64,000 nucleotides of DNA, taken from contig NZ_CP108538.1 in NCBI RefSeq assembly GCF_035994185.1, forward strand, positions 3,162,001-3,226,000, in the 5' to 3' direction. The position numbers were made by a program, and so were the translations under genes. Numbering within the stretch: the first letter of the stretch is position 1; each line of letters begins with the position of its first letter. The notes under the pieces were generated by a model that worked only from the letters and a program-made list of their open reading frames with translations, was not told where the DNA came from and did not search any database. Positions 42,943 through 50,593 of the stretch are shown here, one piece after another. The DNA comes from Streptomyces sp. NBC_01217. GTDB lineage: Bacteria; Actinomycetota; Actinomycetes; Streptomycetales; Streptomycetaceae.

Positions 42943-43740
42943 ATGAGTAATACCTATGGCGATTGGTTGAAGGCCCAGCGCGAGGCAGCAGGCCTGACAC
43001 AGCAGGAGCTGGCCGACACGGCGATCATGACGCGGTCGCACATCTCGCACATCGAGGCGGGGCGCCGCATCCCGTCCCAGGAGGACGCACGGCGCCTGGA
43101 CAAGGCCCTGAACACGGGGGACGTGCTGAGCAGCTTCCTGCCGGACAAGGATGACGGCACAATTGCCGATTACTTCGAACCCGCACGCCAACTCGAACAA
43201 CAGGCGACCATGATCAGGGAGTTCGGCCTGAACTTCGTGCCAGGCATCCTTCAGACGGAGGGATACGCTCGTGCGGTTCTCGGCACCACTTTCCCCCCTC
43301 GGAGTGACGAGGAACGTGACAGGCACGTTGTCGCACGCCTTGAGCGCGCAAAGATCTTGAACGACCCGGTGGCGCCCGTAGTGTGGGTGCTACTGGACGA
43401 GATGGTGCTACGACGCCCGGTCGGCGGACCGGAGATCATGGCCGAACAGGTCCTGCACATCGTCCGTTTGGTCGAGAGCAAGAGGGTGCGCGCTCACATC
43501 CTGCCGCTTGGCCTGGGCGCCCATCCGCTGATGCAGAGCATGCTGACGTTGATGTGGTTCGAGGACCAGCCTCCTGCCGCTTACAGCGAAGGTATGTCCA
43601 TCGGCAAGGTCCACGACTCCCCGGCTGTGGTCCAGCGGCTGCAGGGCGTCTACGATCTCGCCCTGGGCGACGCGCTCCCGCTCAAGGAGTCCATCGCCTT
43701 GATGAGGGCGACTGCAAAGGAATACGGGCACCATGACTGA
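42943..43740 (+). CDS. XRE regulator with DUF5753 domain (WhiJ-like)
   Basis: A 265-residue regulator. The N-terminal helix-turn-helix is YGDWLKAQREAAGLTQQELADTAIMTRSHISHIEAGRRIPS; the DUF5753 domain follows, with FVPGILQTEGYARAVL, PVVWVLLDEMVLRRPVGG, HIVRLVESKRVRAHILPLGLGAHPLM and VQRLQGVYDLALGDALP. This architecture is abundant in Streptomyces and includes WhiJ-type developmental regulators. ATG 42943 follows GGGAG by 6 nt. It overlaps the downstream DUF397 gene, its usual partner; DUF397 proteins are thought to modulate such regulators. It probably controls itself and the divergent two-gene operon. Confidence 0.88.
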   Translation: MSNTYGDWLKAQREAAGLTQQELADTAIMTRSHISHIEAGRRIPSQEDARRLDKALNTGDVLSSFLPDKDDGTIADYFEPARQLEQQATMIREFGLNFVPGILQTEGYARAVLGTTFPPRSDEERDRHVVARLERAKILNDPVAPVVWVLLDEMVLRRPVGGPEIMAEQVLHIVRLVESKRVRAHILPLGLGAHPLMQSMLTLMWFEDQPPAAYSEGMSIGKVHDSPAVVQRLQGVYDLALGDALPLKESIALMRATAKEYGHHD

Positions 43741-43954
43741 GCACACCATCGCGGACACTTCCACCCTGAGCGGCTGGCGCAAGTCGTCTCACAGCGGGAA
43801 CGAATCAGGCAGCTGCGTCGAAGTGCTGGACGACTACCCCTCAGGCGTCCCCGTCCGCGACTCCAAGACCCCGCACGGCCCCGCCCTGGTCATCCCGGCA
43901 CCTGGCTGGTCCTCGTTCATCGCAGCGGTCAAGCGCGGCGAGCTGCCGGCCTGA
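43733..43954 (+). CDS. DUF397 protein
   Basis: A 73-residue DUF397 protein with LSGWRKSSHSGNESGSCVEVLDD, VPVRDSKTPHGPALVIPAPGWSSFIAAVKRGEL, the signature of the family that includes BldB-related small regulators. Its ATG overlaps the end of the XRE gene by 8 nt, so the pair is co-translated. It probably acts as the partner of that regulator, possibly by direct binding. Confidence 0.9.
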   Translation: MTEHTIADTSTLSGWRKSSHSGNESGSCVEVLDDYPSGVPVRDSKTPHGPALVIPAPGWSSFIAAVKRGELPA

Positions 43955-44051
43955 GACGTCCGGAACCAGGCCCCATGAGCACCGTGCCCCAGGAGCCCAG
44001 CCCCCGCAGGACCTAGGCTGGCGTCCGGACGCGGACACGGGGAGCGGGACA

Positions 44052-45812
44052 GTGCGAATAGAGCGACACCAGGTGGGGCAGGCCGCGGTTTCAGCGGCTC
44101 TCGACGACTTCGCTGACAGGATCGGCTCACAGGTCAACTCCATGTCGAAGGCGGACCGGATGTCCGCCCACGACTGGTGGCTGATCTCGGAGGAGTTCCT
44201 CGATCACCTGGGCGCGCTCTCCGTCGGGACTCCCGACCTCGGCACCCCGGAGGCCAAGGCCGTCCTGGACAACGCTGCCGAGGCCGCTGCCGGTGCCGTG
44301 GCGTACGCCGCGTACTACCCGCACAACGACTTCAACGTCTTCCTCGACTACGTGAACTTCGGGATGAGCTACGAGTCCGGAAGCGAAGGCGGCCCCGAGT
44401 CCATCAGCGCCTGCTGGTGGCTCGACGCCTTCTGTCTGGCGGTCCTTTCCGGCAAGGCCGAATGGCACGGCGAAGCATTCCACTTCGCCCGCAAGCCACC
44501 CCAGAAGGACGCTGCCGGGCGTCCGGCCGTCGAGCTCATCAACGGCCTGATGGCGTACGTCATCGGGGACACGGGAGACGATGACGCGAGCTACCCGCCG
44601 TCCAACGAGGAGAAGCTCGCCGCGCTCGACGCCGCGCTCGCCCGGATCCATGCCCTGGACGACGAGATCGACGAGGGCCTCTTCGATCACCCGCAGAGCA
44701 CCGCCCTCTTCGCTCTGCGCGCCTTGCACATCGGTGACCAGGAGGTCTTCCGCGACGAACTGGTCAAGCTGCTGCTCCCTCACAGCGCCATCCCCGGCCC
44801 CGGGGCCCAGCCCCGCTCCCTGCTTCCCCTTCTCCCGCTCGCCCTGACGGCTCTCGCCTATCGCCGCGAGGGCTGGCAGCCGCCCGTCGACACCGGCTAC
44901 CTCCCGCGCGCGCTGGTCACCGGATTCGAGACCGCGGGACCGCGGGTCGACGGGTACGGCCTCAACAGGCGCCCGGACGCGGTCGTCGAACTGGCCGCCG
45001 GGCCCGTGATGTTCGAGCGGCCCGAAAGCCCTCGGCCCTTCTCCCCGGAGAGCGAGGCCCTGTTCGAGCAGCACATCAGGGAGGCCTTCACGCCGGTGGG
45101 CACGGAGCCGCTCTCCACCCGGCGATTGTCGAGTGCCGTGAGCAACCTGGTCATTCTCTTCAAGGCGCGCGCCTCGCTGTCCGCCGACGCCACGGATCTG
45201 CAGATCGAAAACCTTCACCTTGCTGCCCAGTTGGGTGCCGCGCTCTTCCGTACCACCCTCGCTGAACCCGGCACGGATGTCGACGTGACGATCAACGGCA
45301 GCACGCTCACCTACCCCGCCTACCACGGTGATTACGCCGGGCCCGGCCACTGGCACACCGCTACGGACCTCGCCCTGATCGCCGGAAGCCGCACGGACCT
45401 CGCCGCGCTCGTCCTCAGCGGCTCCGCCATTCTCAAGCAGGACGGCTCCGCCTTCGCCTCGTACCGCCAGGCCCTCCACGACTATCTGCGGTGCGTGGAC
45501 CCCGAGCCCGCCACGGACCGGGCCCTGATCGACTGCGAGAAGGCCAAGAGCTGGGGCTTCTTTCCCCCGCCGGCAGTCCTCCTCTCGCAGCTGGTCGAAG
45601 GCGACGAGGAGAGCTTCAACCTCGCGCTTCTGGACACCCTCGAAGCCCACCGCGACCACTACCGAGTCGCCGACCGCGCCGACGATCCCGACGCCGCGAT
45701 CAGCCTCGACATCCTGGCTCTGACCTGCCACGCCCGCCGCCGGGGCTGGAACATCCGAGTCATGTCCCCCTACCTGCCGCCCCGTCTCCTTCAAGCGGCC
45801 GAACCTCTCTAG
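44052..45812 (+). CDS. Imm49-family immunity protein
   Basis: A 586-residue cytoplasmic protein matching the Streptomyces Imm49 type as I recall it: RIERHQVGQAAVSAALDDFADRIG, VFLDYVNFGMSYESGSEGG, WWLDAFCLAVLSGKAEWHGEAFHFARK and the conserved LLPLLPLALTALAYRREGWQPPVDTGYLPRALVTGFE. Imm49 proteins are predicted immunity factors of polymorphic toxin systems. No full toxin gene is adjacent; the nearest toxin (37287) is separated by the XRE/DUF397 group. It may protect against toxins of other strains. Start is a GTG after a weak GGGGAGCGGG. Confidence 0.75.
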   Translation: MRIERHQVGQAAVSAALDDFADRIGSQVNSMSKADRMSAHDWWLISEEFLDHLGALSVGTPDLGTPEAKAVLDNAAEAAAGAVAYAAYYPHNDFNVFLDYVNFGMSYESGSEGGPESISACWWLDAFCLAVLSGKAEWHGEAFHFARKPPQKDAAGRPAVELINGLMAYVIGDTGDDDASYPPSNEEKLAALDAALARIHALDDEIDEGLFDHPQSTALFALRALHIGDQEVFRDELVKLLLPHSAIPGPGAQPRSLLPLLPLALTALAYRREGWQPPVDTGYLPRALVTGFETAGPRVDGYGLNRRPDAVVELAAGPVMFERPESPRPFSPESEALFEQHIREAFTPVGTEPLSTRRLSSAVSNLVILFKARASLSADATDLQIENLHLAAQLGAALFRTTLAEPGTDVDVTINGSTLTYPAYHGDYAGPGHWHTATDLALIAGSRTDLAALVLSGSAILKQDGSAFASYRQALHDYLRCVDPEPATDRALIDCEKAKSWGFFPPPAVLLSQLVEGDEESFNLALLDTLEAHRDHYRVADRADDPDAAISLDILALTCHARRRGWNIRVMSPYLPPRLLQAAEPL

Positions 45813-45966
45813 CTCCTGCCGTCAACGATCTTCGACGTCAGATCGTGGTGGGGTGACACGGCACGGATTCACGCCGGTGCACGGAGAAGCACCGCGGCCC
45901 CCGTCGCGGGCTTCGAGCGCCCCCGTTTCCGCCTGTCTGCGCAGGTCGCAGCCGTGCCAGGCTGCT

Positions 45967-45995
45967 GATGATCAGGGCGCGGAGCCCTGATCATC
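45967..45995 (+). promoter_or_regulatory. Perfect 12-bp hairpin in the I36-inhibitor leader
   Basis: GATGATCAGGGC (45967-45978) pairs perfectly with GCCCTGATCATC (45984-45995) around a 5-nt loop, 22 nt before the ATG at 46018 and just ahead of the AAAAGGGG ribosome binding site. It could terminate the Imm49 message, attenuate, or stabilise the inhibitor mRNA. Confidence 0.55.
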
Positions 45996-46017
45996 GTCAG
46001 GAAAAGGGGCTTCTGTC

Positions 46018-46422
46018 ATGAACCGCATCACCGCGTTCGCCGTCACCTCGATCGCCTTGGCCCTGGGGCTGGGCGCCGGGCCCGCCGCGGCCGGGGCCGC
46101 AGAGAACGCCGTCGTCGAGAAGGCCACCGTAGAAGGCGCCCGGGCTTCCTACAGTTGTAGTCCCGGGTACTTCTGTATCTACAGCGACTGGAACGGAGGG
46201 GGCACCCGCTGCCAGTGGTCGGACAAGAAGCGGGCGAACACCGCCGACGACTGTTCGTTCATCCAGCGGGGCCAGAACGTCCGCTCCGTGTGGAACGCGA
46301 CCGGGCATCGCGTGCAGTACTACACCCAGACCAACTACAACGCCCGGGTCGGATCCACCCCTGCCGGAAGCGGCGGCAACCTCCAGGGGAGCTACCAGAT
46401 CCGCTCCTTCAAGCCCCAGTAG
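46018..46422 (+). CDS. Secreted peptidase inhibitor family I36 protein
   Basis: A 134-residue secreted protein. The signal peptide covers residues 1-29 (NRITAFAVTSIALALGLGAGPAAAGAA). The mature domain, YSCSPGYFCIYSDWNGGGTRCQWSDKKRANTADDCSFIQRGQNVRSVWN and NLQGSYQIRSFKPQ, is the beta/gamma-crystallin-like fold of I36 (SMI-type) metalloprotease inhibitors, with four cysteines for two disulfides. It should inhibit a secreted protease or bind at the cell surface. The strong ribosome binding site is preceded by a perfect hairpin, and a 15-bp terminator follows, so it is a single-gene, probably well-expressed transcript. Confidence 0.85.
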   Translation: MNRITAFAVTSIALALGLGAGPAAAGAAENAVVEKATVEGARASYSCSPGYFCIYSDWNGGGTRCQWSDKKRANTADDCSFIQRGQNVRSVWNATGHRVQYYTQTNYNARVGSTPAGSGGNLQGSYQIRSFKPQ

Positions 46423-46436
46423 GGAACGGAGTCGGC

Positions 46437-46477
46437 GCGAGTGCCCTTCCCGGCCCCCGGCGGGGAAGGGCACTCGC
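46437..46477 (+). terminator. Strong 15-bp terminator
   Basis: GCGAGTGCCCTTCCC (46437-46451) pairs perfectly with GGGAAGGGCACTCGC (46463-46477) around an 11-nt loop, 15 nt after the I36-inhibitor stop. Confidence 0.85.
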
Positions 46478-46539
46478 GTGGGCGTGCTGAGCATCACCCT
46501 GGACAGCTTCGGTGACTGCCGGGTAACTTTTGACCAGGA

Positions 46540-46559
46540 CTGAGCAAGCGCTTAGCCAG
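46540..46559. promoter_or_regulatory. Operator-like palindrome before acyl-CoA dehydrogenase
   Basis: CTGAGCAAGCGCTTAGCCAG is symmetrical around AAGCGCTT. TTGACC (46530-46535) lies just upstream as a possible -35, so a repressor bound here would overlap the promoter. TetR-family regulators of fatty acid or amino acid oxidation often bind such sites; none is adjacent. Confidence 0.45.
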
Positions 46560-46611
46560 TCCGGTCGAAAGCTCACCCGAAAACCCCCGAAGCTGACCAA
46601 GGAGGCATCCC

Positions 46612-47769
46612 GTGCGCCGTACGGTATTCAACGAGGACCACGAGGCGTTCCGGGAGACCATCCGCGCCTTCATCGAGGCCGAGGTCGTCCCCGTGTACGA
46701 CGAGTGGTTCGCCGCCGGCCAGGTGCCGCGCGAGTTCTACCACAAGCTCGGGGAGCTGGGTATCTTCGGCATCGAGGTGGACGAGGAGTACGGCGGCGCG
46801 GGCATCGACTCGCACAAGTACGAGGCCGTCATCTACGAGGAGACCGCCCGCGCCGGCGTCTCCTTCGGCGGCTCGGGTGTCCACACCCTGCTCGGCCTGC
46901 CGTACGTCAAGATGCTCGCCACCGACGAGCAGAAGAAGCGCTGGCTGCCGAAGTTCGCCACCGGCGAGGAGATGTGGGCCCTCGCGATGACCGAGCCGGG
47001 CACCGGCTCCGACGTCGCGGGCATGAAGACCACCGCCAAGCTCTCCGAGGACGGCACGCACTACGTCCTCAACGGCGCCAAGACCTTCATCACCGGTGGT
47101 GTGCACGCCGACCGCGTGATCGTGTGCGCCCGTACGTCCGCTCCCCGCGAGGACGACCGCCGCTTCGGCATATCGCTCTTCGCCGTCGACACCAAGTCCG
47201 CGGGCTACTCGGTCGGCCGCAAGCTCGACAAGCTCGGCCTGAAGACCTCCGACACCGCCGAGCTGGCGTTCGTCGACGTCAAGGTCCCGGCCGAGGACCT
47301 GCTCGGCGAGGAGAACAAGGGCTTCGGCTACCTCGGCACCAACCTGGCCTCCGAGCGCTGGGGCATCGCCTTCGGCGCGTACGCACAGGCCGCCGCCGCC
47401 GTCCGGTTCGCCAAGAGCTACGTGCAGGACCGCACGGTCTTCGGCAAGACCGTCGCCTCGTTCCAGAACACCAAGTTCGAGCTCGCCGCCTGCCAGGCCG
47501 AGGTGGACGCGGCCCAGGCCGTCGCCGACCGCGCGCTTGAGGCCCTCGACGCCGGTGAGCTGACCGCCGCCGAGGCAGCCTCCGCGAAGCTGTTCTGCAC
47601 CGAGGTCGCGCACCGCGTCATCGACCGCTGCCTCCAGCTGCACGGTGGCTACGGCTTCATGAACGAGTACCCGATCGCCCGCCTGTACGCGGACAACCGC
47701 GTCAACCGCATCTACGGCGGCACCAGCGAGGTCATGAAGTCGATCATCGCCAAGTCCATGGGTCTGTGA
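46612..47769 (+). CDS. Acyl-CoA dehydrogenase
   Basis: A 385-residue FAD enzyme introducing the alpha,beta double bond of acyl-CoAs. Family motifs: LGIFGIEVDEEYGGAGID near the N-terminus, MWALAMTEPGTGSDVAGMKTTA (FAD contact), TFITGGVHADRVIVCART and the C-terminal LHGGYGFMNEYPIARLYADNRVNRIYGGTSEVMKSIIAKSMG. GTG 46612 follows AAGGAGG. The chain-length preference cannot be read by eye. An AAGCGCTT palindrome overlaps the promoter. A thioesterase gene follows 19 nt downstream and may be co-transcribed, linking both to acyl-CoA turnover. Confidence 0.93.
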   Translation: MRRTVFNEDHEAFRETIRAFIEAEVVPVYDEWFAAGQVPREFYHKLGELGIFGIEVDEEYGGAGIDSHKYEAVIYEETARAGVSFGGSGVHTLLGLPYVKMLATDEQKKRWLPKFATGEEMWALAMTEPGTGSDVAGMKTTAKLSEDGTHYVLNGAKTFITGGVHADRVIVCARTSAPREDDRRFGISLFAVDTKSAGYSVGRKLDKLGLKTSDTAELAFVDVKVPAEDLLGEENKGFGYLGTNLASERWGIAFGAYAQAAAAVRFAKSYVQDRTVFGKTVASFQNTKFELAACQAEVDAAQAVADRALEALDAGELTAAEAASAKLFCTEVAHRVIDRCLQLHGGYGFMNEYPIARLYADNRVNRIYGGTSEVMKSIIAKSMGL

Positions 47770-47788
47770 GAGCGGCTACGTTCCTTCC

Positions 47789-48664
47789 ATGAGCTCAGCA
47801 CTTGATTCCCTGCTCGATCTGCTCGACCTGGAGCAGATCGAGCAGGACATCTTCCGGGGTACGAGCCGTTCGGCGATCGTCCCCCGCGTCTTCGGCGGCC
47901 AGGTCGCGGCCCAGGCCCTGGTCGCCGCGGGCCGTACCGTCCCCGCCGATCGCACCGCCCACTCCCTGCACTCGTACTTCCTGCGGATGGGCGACCCGGG
48001 CGCACCGATCGTCTACACCGTCGACCGCATCCGCGACGGCCGCTCCTTCACCACCCGCCGGGTCGTCGCCGTCCAGCACGGCCAGCCGATCTTCCATCTC
48101 TCGGCGTCCTTCCAGACGTACGAGGAGGGACTGGAGCACCAGGCGGAGATGCCGACCGCCCCGGACCCGGAGACGCTGCCCACGGCCGCGCAGATGCTGC
48201 CCCGGTACGCGGACCGCTTCAGCGATCCGGGTGTCGTGGACCGGCTGATCGAGGCGCGGGAGGCGGTCGACCTGCGGTACGTGGACGCCCCGCCCTTCGG
48301 CACGGTCGGCGAACCGCGCGAGCCCCGCTCCCAGGTGTGGTTCCGCACCAACGGCAAGCTCGCCGACGACCCGCTGCTGCATGTCTGCATGGCGACGTAC
48401 GTCTCCGACATGACGCTGCTCGACTCGGTGCTCCTCGCCCATGGGCGCGGGGGCTGGGCGGTCGGCGACGTGGTCGGCGCGAGCCTGGACCACGCGATGT
48501 GGTTCCACCGTCCCTTCCGGGCCGACGAATGGCTGCTGTACGACCAGGAGTCGCCGTCCGCGTCCGGCGGGCGCGGGCTCGGCCAGGCCCGTATCTACAC
48601 CCAGGACGGCGGGCTGGCGATCACCGTCATCCAGGAGGGCGTGGTCCGCGTCCCCCGGGACTGA
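47789..48664 (+). CDS. tesB: Acyl-CoA thioesterase II
   Basis: A 291-residue double-hotdog thioesterase that hydrolyses acyl-CoAs to free acid and CoA. N-terminal hotdog: LLDLEQIEQDIFRGTSRSAIVPRVFGGQVAAQALVAAGRTV with HSLHSYFLRMGDP; C-terminal hotdog: DMTLLDSVLLAHGRG, ASLDHAMWFHRPFRADEWLLYDQESP, with the TesB catalytic Asp (LDHAMWFH) and the Gln/Thr near GQARIYTQDGGLA. It lies 19 nt downstream of the acyl-CoA dehydrogenase, probably in one transcript. The ribosome binding site is weak, consistent with coupling to the upstream gene. Confidence 0.92.
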   Translation: MSSALDSLLDLLDLEQIEQDIFRGTSRSAIVPRVFGGQVAAQALVAAGRTVPADRTAHSLHSYFLRMGDPGAPIVYTVDRIRDGRSFTTRRVVAVQHGQPIFHLSASFQTYEEGLEHQAEMPTAPDPETLPTAAQMLPRYADRFSDPGVVDRLIEAREAVDLRYVDAPPFGTVGEPREPRSQVWFRTNGKLADDPLLHVCMATYVSDMTLLDSVLLAHGRGGWAVGDVVGASLDHAMWFHRPFRADEWLLYDQESPSASGGRGLGQARIYTQDGGLAITVIQEGVVRVPRD

Positions 48665-48702
48665 CCGGGCCACGGTCCGCCGATTCGGACATACTCCCCA
48701 CC

Positions 48703-49686
48703 ATGAGCGACACCATGAACGATGCGGAAACCGGTGGTGGGGAGTCCACGTTCACGGTCGTCGTCGCGGCGGCCGCCAATCTCGGCATCGCCGTGGCGAA
48801 GGCCGTCGCCGGAATCGTCAGCGGATCGAGCGCGATGCTCTCCGAGGCGGCGCACTCGGTCGCCGACACGGTCACCGAGCTGATGCTGCTCACCGCCCTG
48901 AAACGCAGCGAGAAGCCCGCCGACGAGGAACACCCGCTGGGCTACGGCCCCGAGCGTTACATCTGGGCGATGCTCGCCTCGGTCGCCACGTTCGTCGGCG
49001 GCGCGGTGTTCGCCGTCTACGACGGCATCCACACCCTCGTCCGGGGCGAGGAACTCGGCGACCCGCTGGTCTCGTACCTCGTGCTGGCCGCCGCCTTCCT
49101 CCTGGAGGGCTACTCCCTGCGCACGGGTCTGCGCCAGGTCCGCGGCGAGGCCGCCCGTCTGGGCGCACCCGCCGCCCACTATCTGCGCCACACCCCCGAC
49201 ACCGCGGTCAAGGCCGTGGTGATGGAGGACTCGGCGGCGCTGGTGGGGCTGCTGCTCGCCGCGGGCGGCCTGCTCGGCGGTCAGCTCTCCGGCTCGGGCA
49301 TGTGGGACGGCATCGCATCGATCCTGATCGGCGCCCTGCTGGTGTACGTCGCCTGGGTGCTGGGCCGCTCCAACGCCCAGTTGCTGATCGGCCGCCCGCT
49401 GCCGAAGGAGATGCGGGCCGGGGTCCGCGAGGAACTTCTCTCCGTACCGCACATCATCGAGGTCCTGGAGCTGACCACCCTGATCCAGGGACCGACGGAA
49501 GTCCTCGTCGCCGCGAAGATCGACTTCCGGGACGCGTCGACCGCGGAGCAGATCGAGTGGGCGTGCGAGGAGGCGGAGGAGCAGTTGCAGGAGCGGTATC
49601 CGGCGATCCGGCGAGTGTATCTGGATCCGACGCCGGGGCTGGGTCAGCAGCGCCGGGCAGCCGGTTCGCGCCCGCCCGGCGGATGA
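48703..49686 (+). CDS. Cation diffusion facilitator (CDF) transporter
   Basis: A 327-residue membrane protein with six helices and a C-terminal cytoplasmic domain. The transport-site residues are in SGSSAMLSEAAHSVADTVTELMLL (His and Asp, HSVAD) and in the fifth helix VVMEDSAALVGLLLAAGG (Glu and Asp replace the usual His-Asp pair). The cytoplasmic domain ends with IDFRDASTAEQIEWACEEAEEQLQERYPAIRRVYLDPTP. It should efflux a divalent metal, perhaps Zn2+, Mn2+ or Fe2+. ATG 48703 begins 38 nt after the thioesterase stop. A GATGAG/GATGGG low-complexity tract follows the gene. Confidence 0.88.
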   Translation: MSDTMNDAETGGGESTFTVVVAAAANLGIAVAKAVAGIVSGSSAMLSEAAHSVADTVTELMLLTALKRSEKPADEEHPLGYGPERYIWAMLASVATFVGGAVFAVYDGIHTLVRGEELGDPLVSYLVLAAAFLLEGYSLRTGLRQVRGEAARLGAPAAHYLRHTPDTAVKAVVMEDSAALVGLLLAAGGLLGGQLSGSGMWDGIASILIGALLVYVAWVLGRSNAQLLIGRPLPKEMRAGVREELLSVPHIIEVLELTTLIQGPTEVLVAAKIDFRDASTAEQIEWACEEAEEQLQERYPAIRRVYLDPTPGLGQQRRAAGSRPPGG

Positions 49687-49738
49687 GGATGAGGATGAGC
49701 CTGCGGATGGGGATGGGGATGGGGGCGGGCCCCGGGCC

Positions 49739-50518
49739 TCAGATCAGCCCCGCCGCGTCCAGCAGGTAGTCCGTCAGCGGGTCGTAGAACCGCGGGTCCA
49801 GCACATGGTCGTCCAGCGGCACGGCCACCTGGAGCGTCCCCTCCGCCTCGCCGAGGAACAGCGCCGGGTCGTTGCAGTCCGCGTACCCCACCGCGTCCAG
49901 CCCGCGCTGCGCCGCGCACCCCGCCCACCCGTGGTCGGCGACCACCAGGTCCGGCAGCGGCCGCTCCTCCCGCTCCAGACCGTCCAGGATCGCGGCCATC
50001 GGGGCGGGCGAGTGCGTGTGCCAGAGCGTCGCGCCGCGCTCCTGCACCGCGACGTCCGCGAACTGGAACACCATGCCCTCGTCGGCCACCAGCCCCGACG
50101 GAATCCGTACGATCTCGCATCCGGCGGCCCGCAGCGCGGCCGCGGTCTGCCGGTGCACATCGAGGAGCCCGCCCGGGTGCCCGGTCGCGAACAGCACCCG
50201 CTCCGAGCCCGCCGCCGCCTTCCGCAGCCGCGCCGCCATCCGCTCCAGGGCGTCGACCGTCAGCTCGGGGTCGATGGTGTCCTGCCCGAACCGGTGCTCC
50301 GGGTCGTCGCTGACCCCGCAGCGCTCGGCCATCACGGCCAGCACGTCCTGCTCGTCGCACCACCGGTCCCCGAGCTCCAGGCCCAGCCAGTAGTGACGGT
50401 CGCCGTTGGCGAGCTTGCGGTAGTGGGAGAGGTTGTTGTCGCGGGGTGTGGCGACGTCTCCGGCGATACGCGTACGGACGAGGTGTTCGACGAGGGCGGC
50501 ACGGCTGGGTATCGGCAT
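49739..50518 (-). CDS. Streptomyces phosphatase-like protein
   Basis: A 259-residue protein of a conserved Streptomyces family usually labelled phosphatase: PSRAALVEHLVRTRIAGDVATPRDNNLSHYRKLANGDRHYWLGLELGDRW, VLFATGHPGGLLDVHRQTAAALRAAGCEIV, LWHTHSPAPMAAILDGLEREERPLPDLVVADHGWAGCAAQRGLDAVGYADCNDPALFLGEAEG. The several His and Asp in TGHPGG, HTHS and VADHGWAG look like a metal or catalytic centre. The substrate is unknown. The start may be ATG 50518 (MPIPSR) or 50527; neither has a good ribosome binding site. Confidence 0.7.
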   Translation of the reverse strand: MPIPSRAALVEHLVRTRIAGDVATPRDNNLSHYRKLANGDRHYWLGLELGDRWCDEQDVLAVMAERCGVSDDPEHRFGQDTIDPELTVDALERMAARLRKAAAGSERVLFATGHPGGLLDVHRQTAAALRAAGCEIVRIPSGLVADEGMVFQFADVAVQERGATLWHTHSPAPMAAILDGLEREERPLPDLVVADHGWAGCAAQRGLDAVGYADCNDPALFLGEAEGTLQVAVPLDDHVLDPRFYDPLTDYLLDAAGLI

Positions 50519-50593
50519 GGAACCCATTGTGCCGTCCGGTGTGCGCAGTGTGCCGGGTGTCTTGTACGACGGACAGCCGGCACAGGCCGGACG

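Noticed and set aside
49680..49735. GATGAG/GATGGG tract as a regulatory element
   Set aside because: Low-complexity drift after a gene end; no symmetry or start site.
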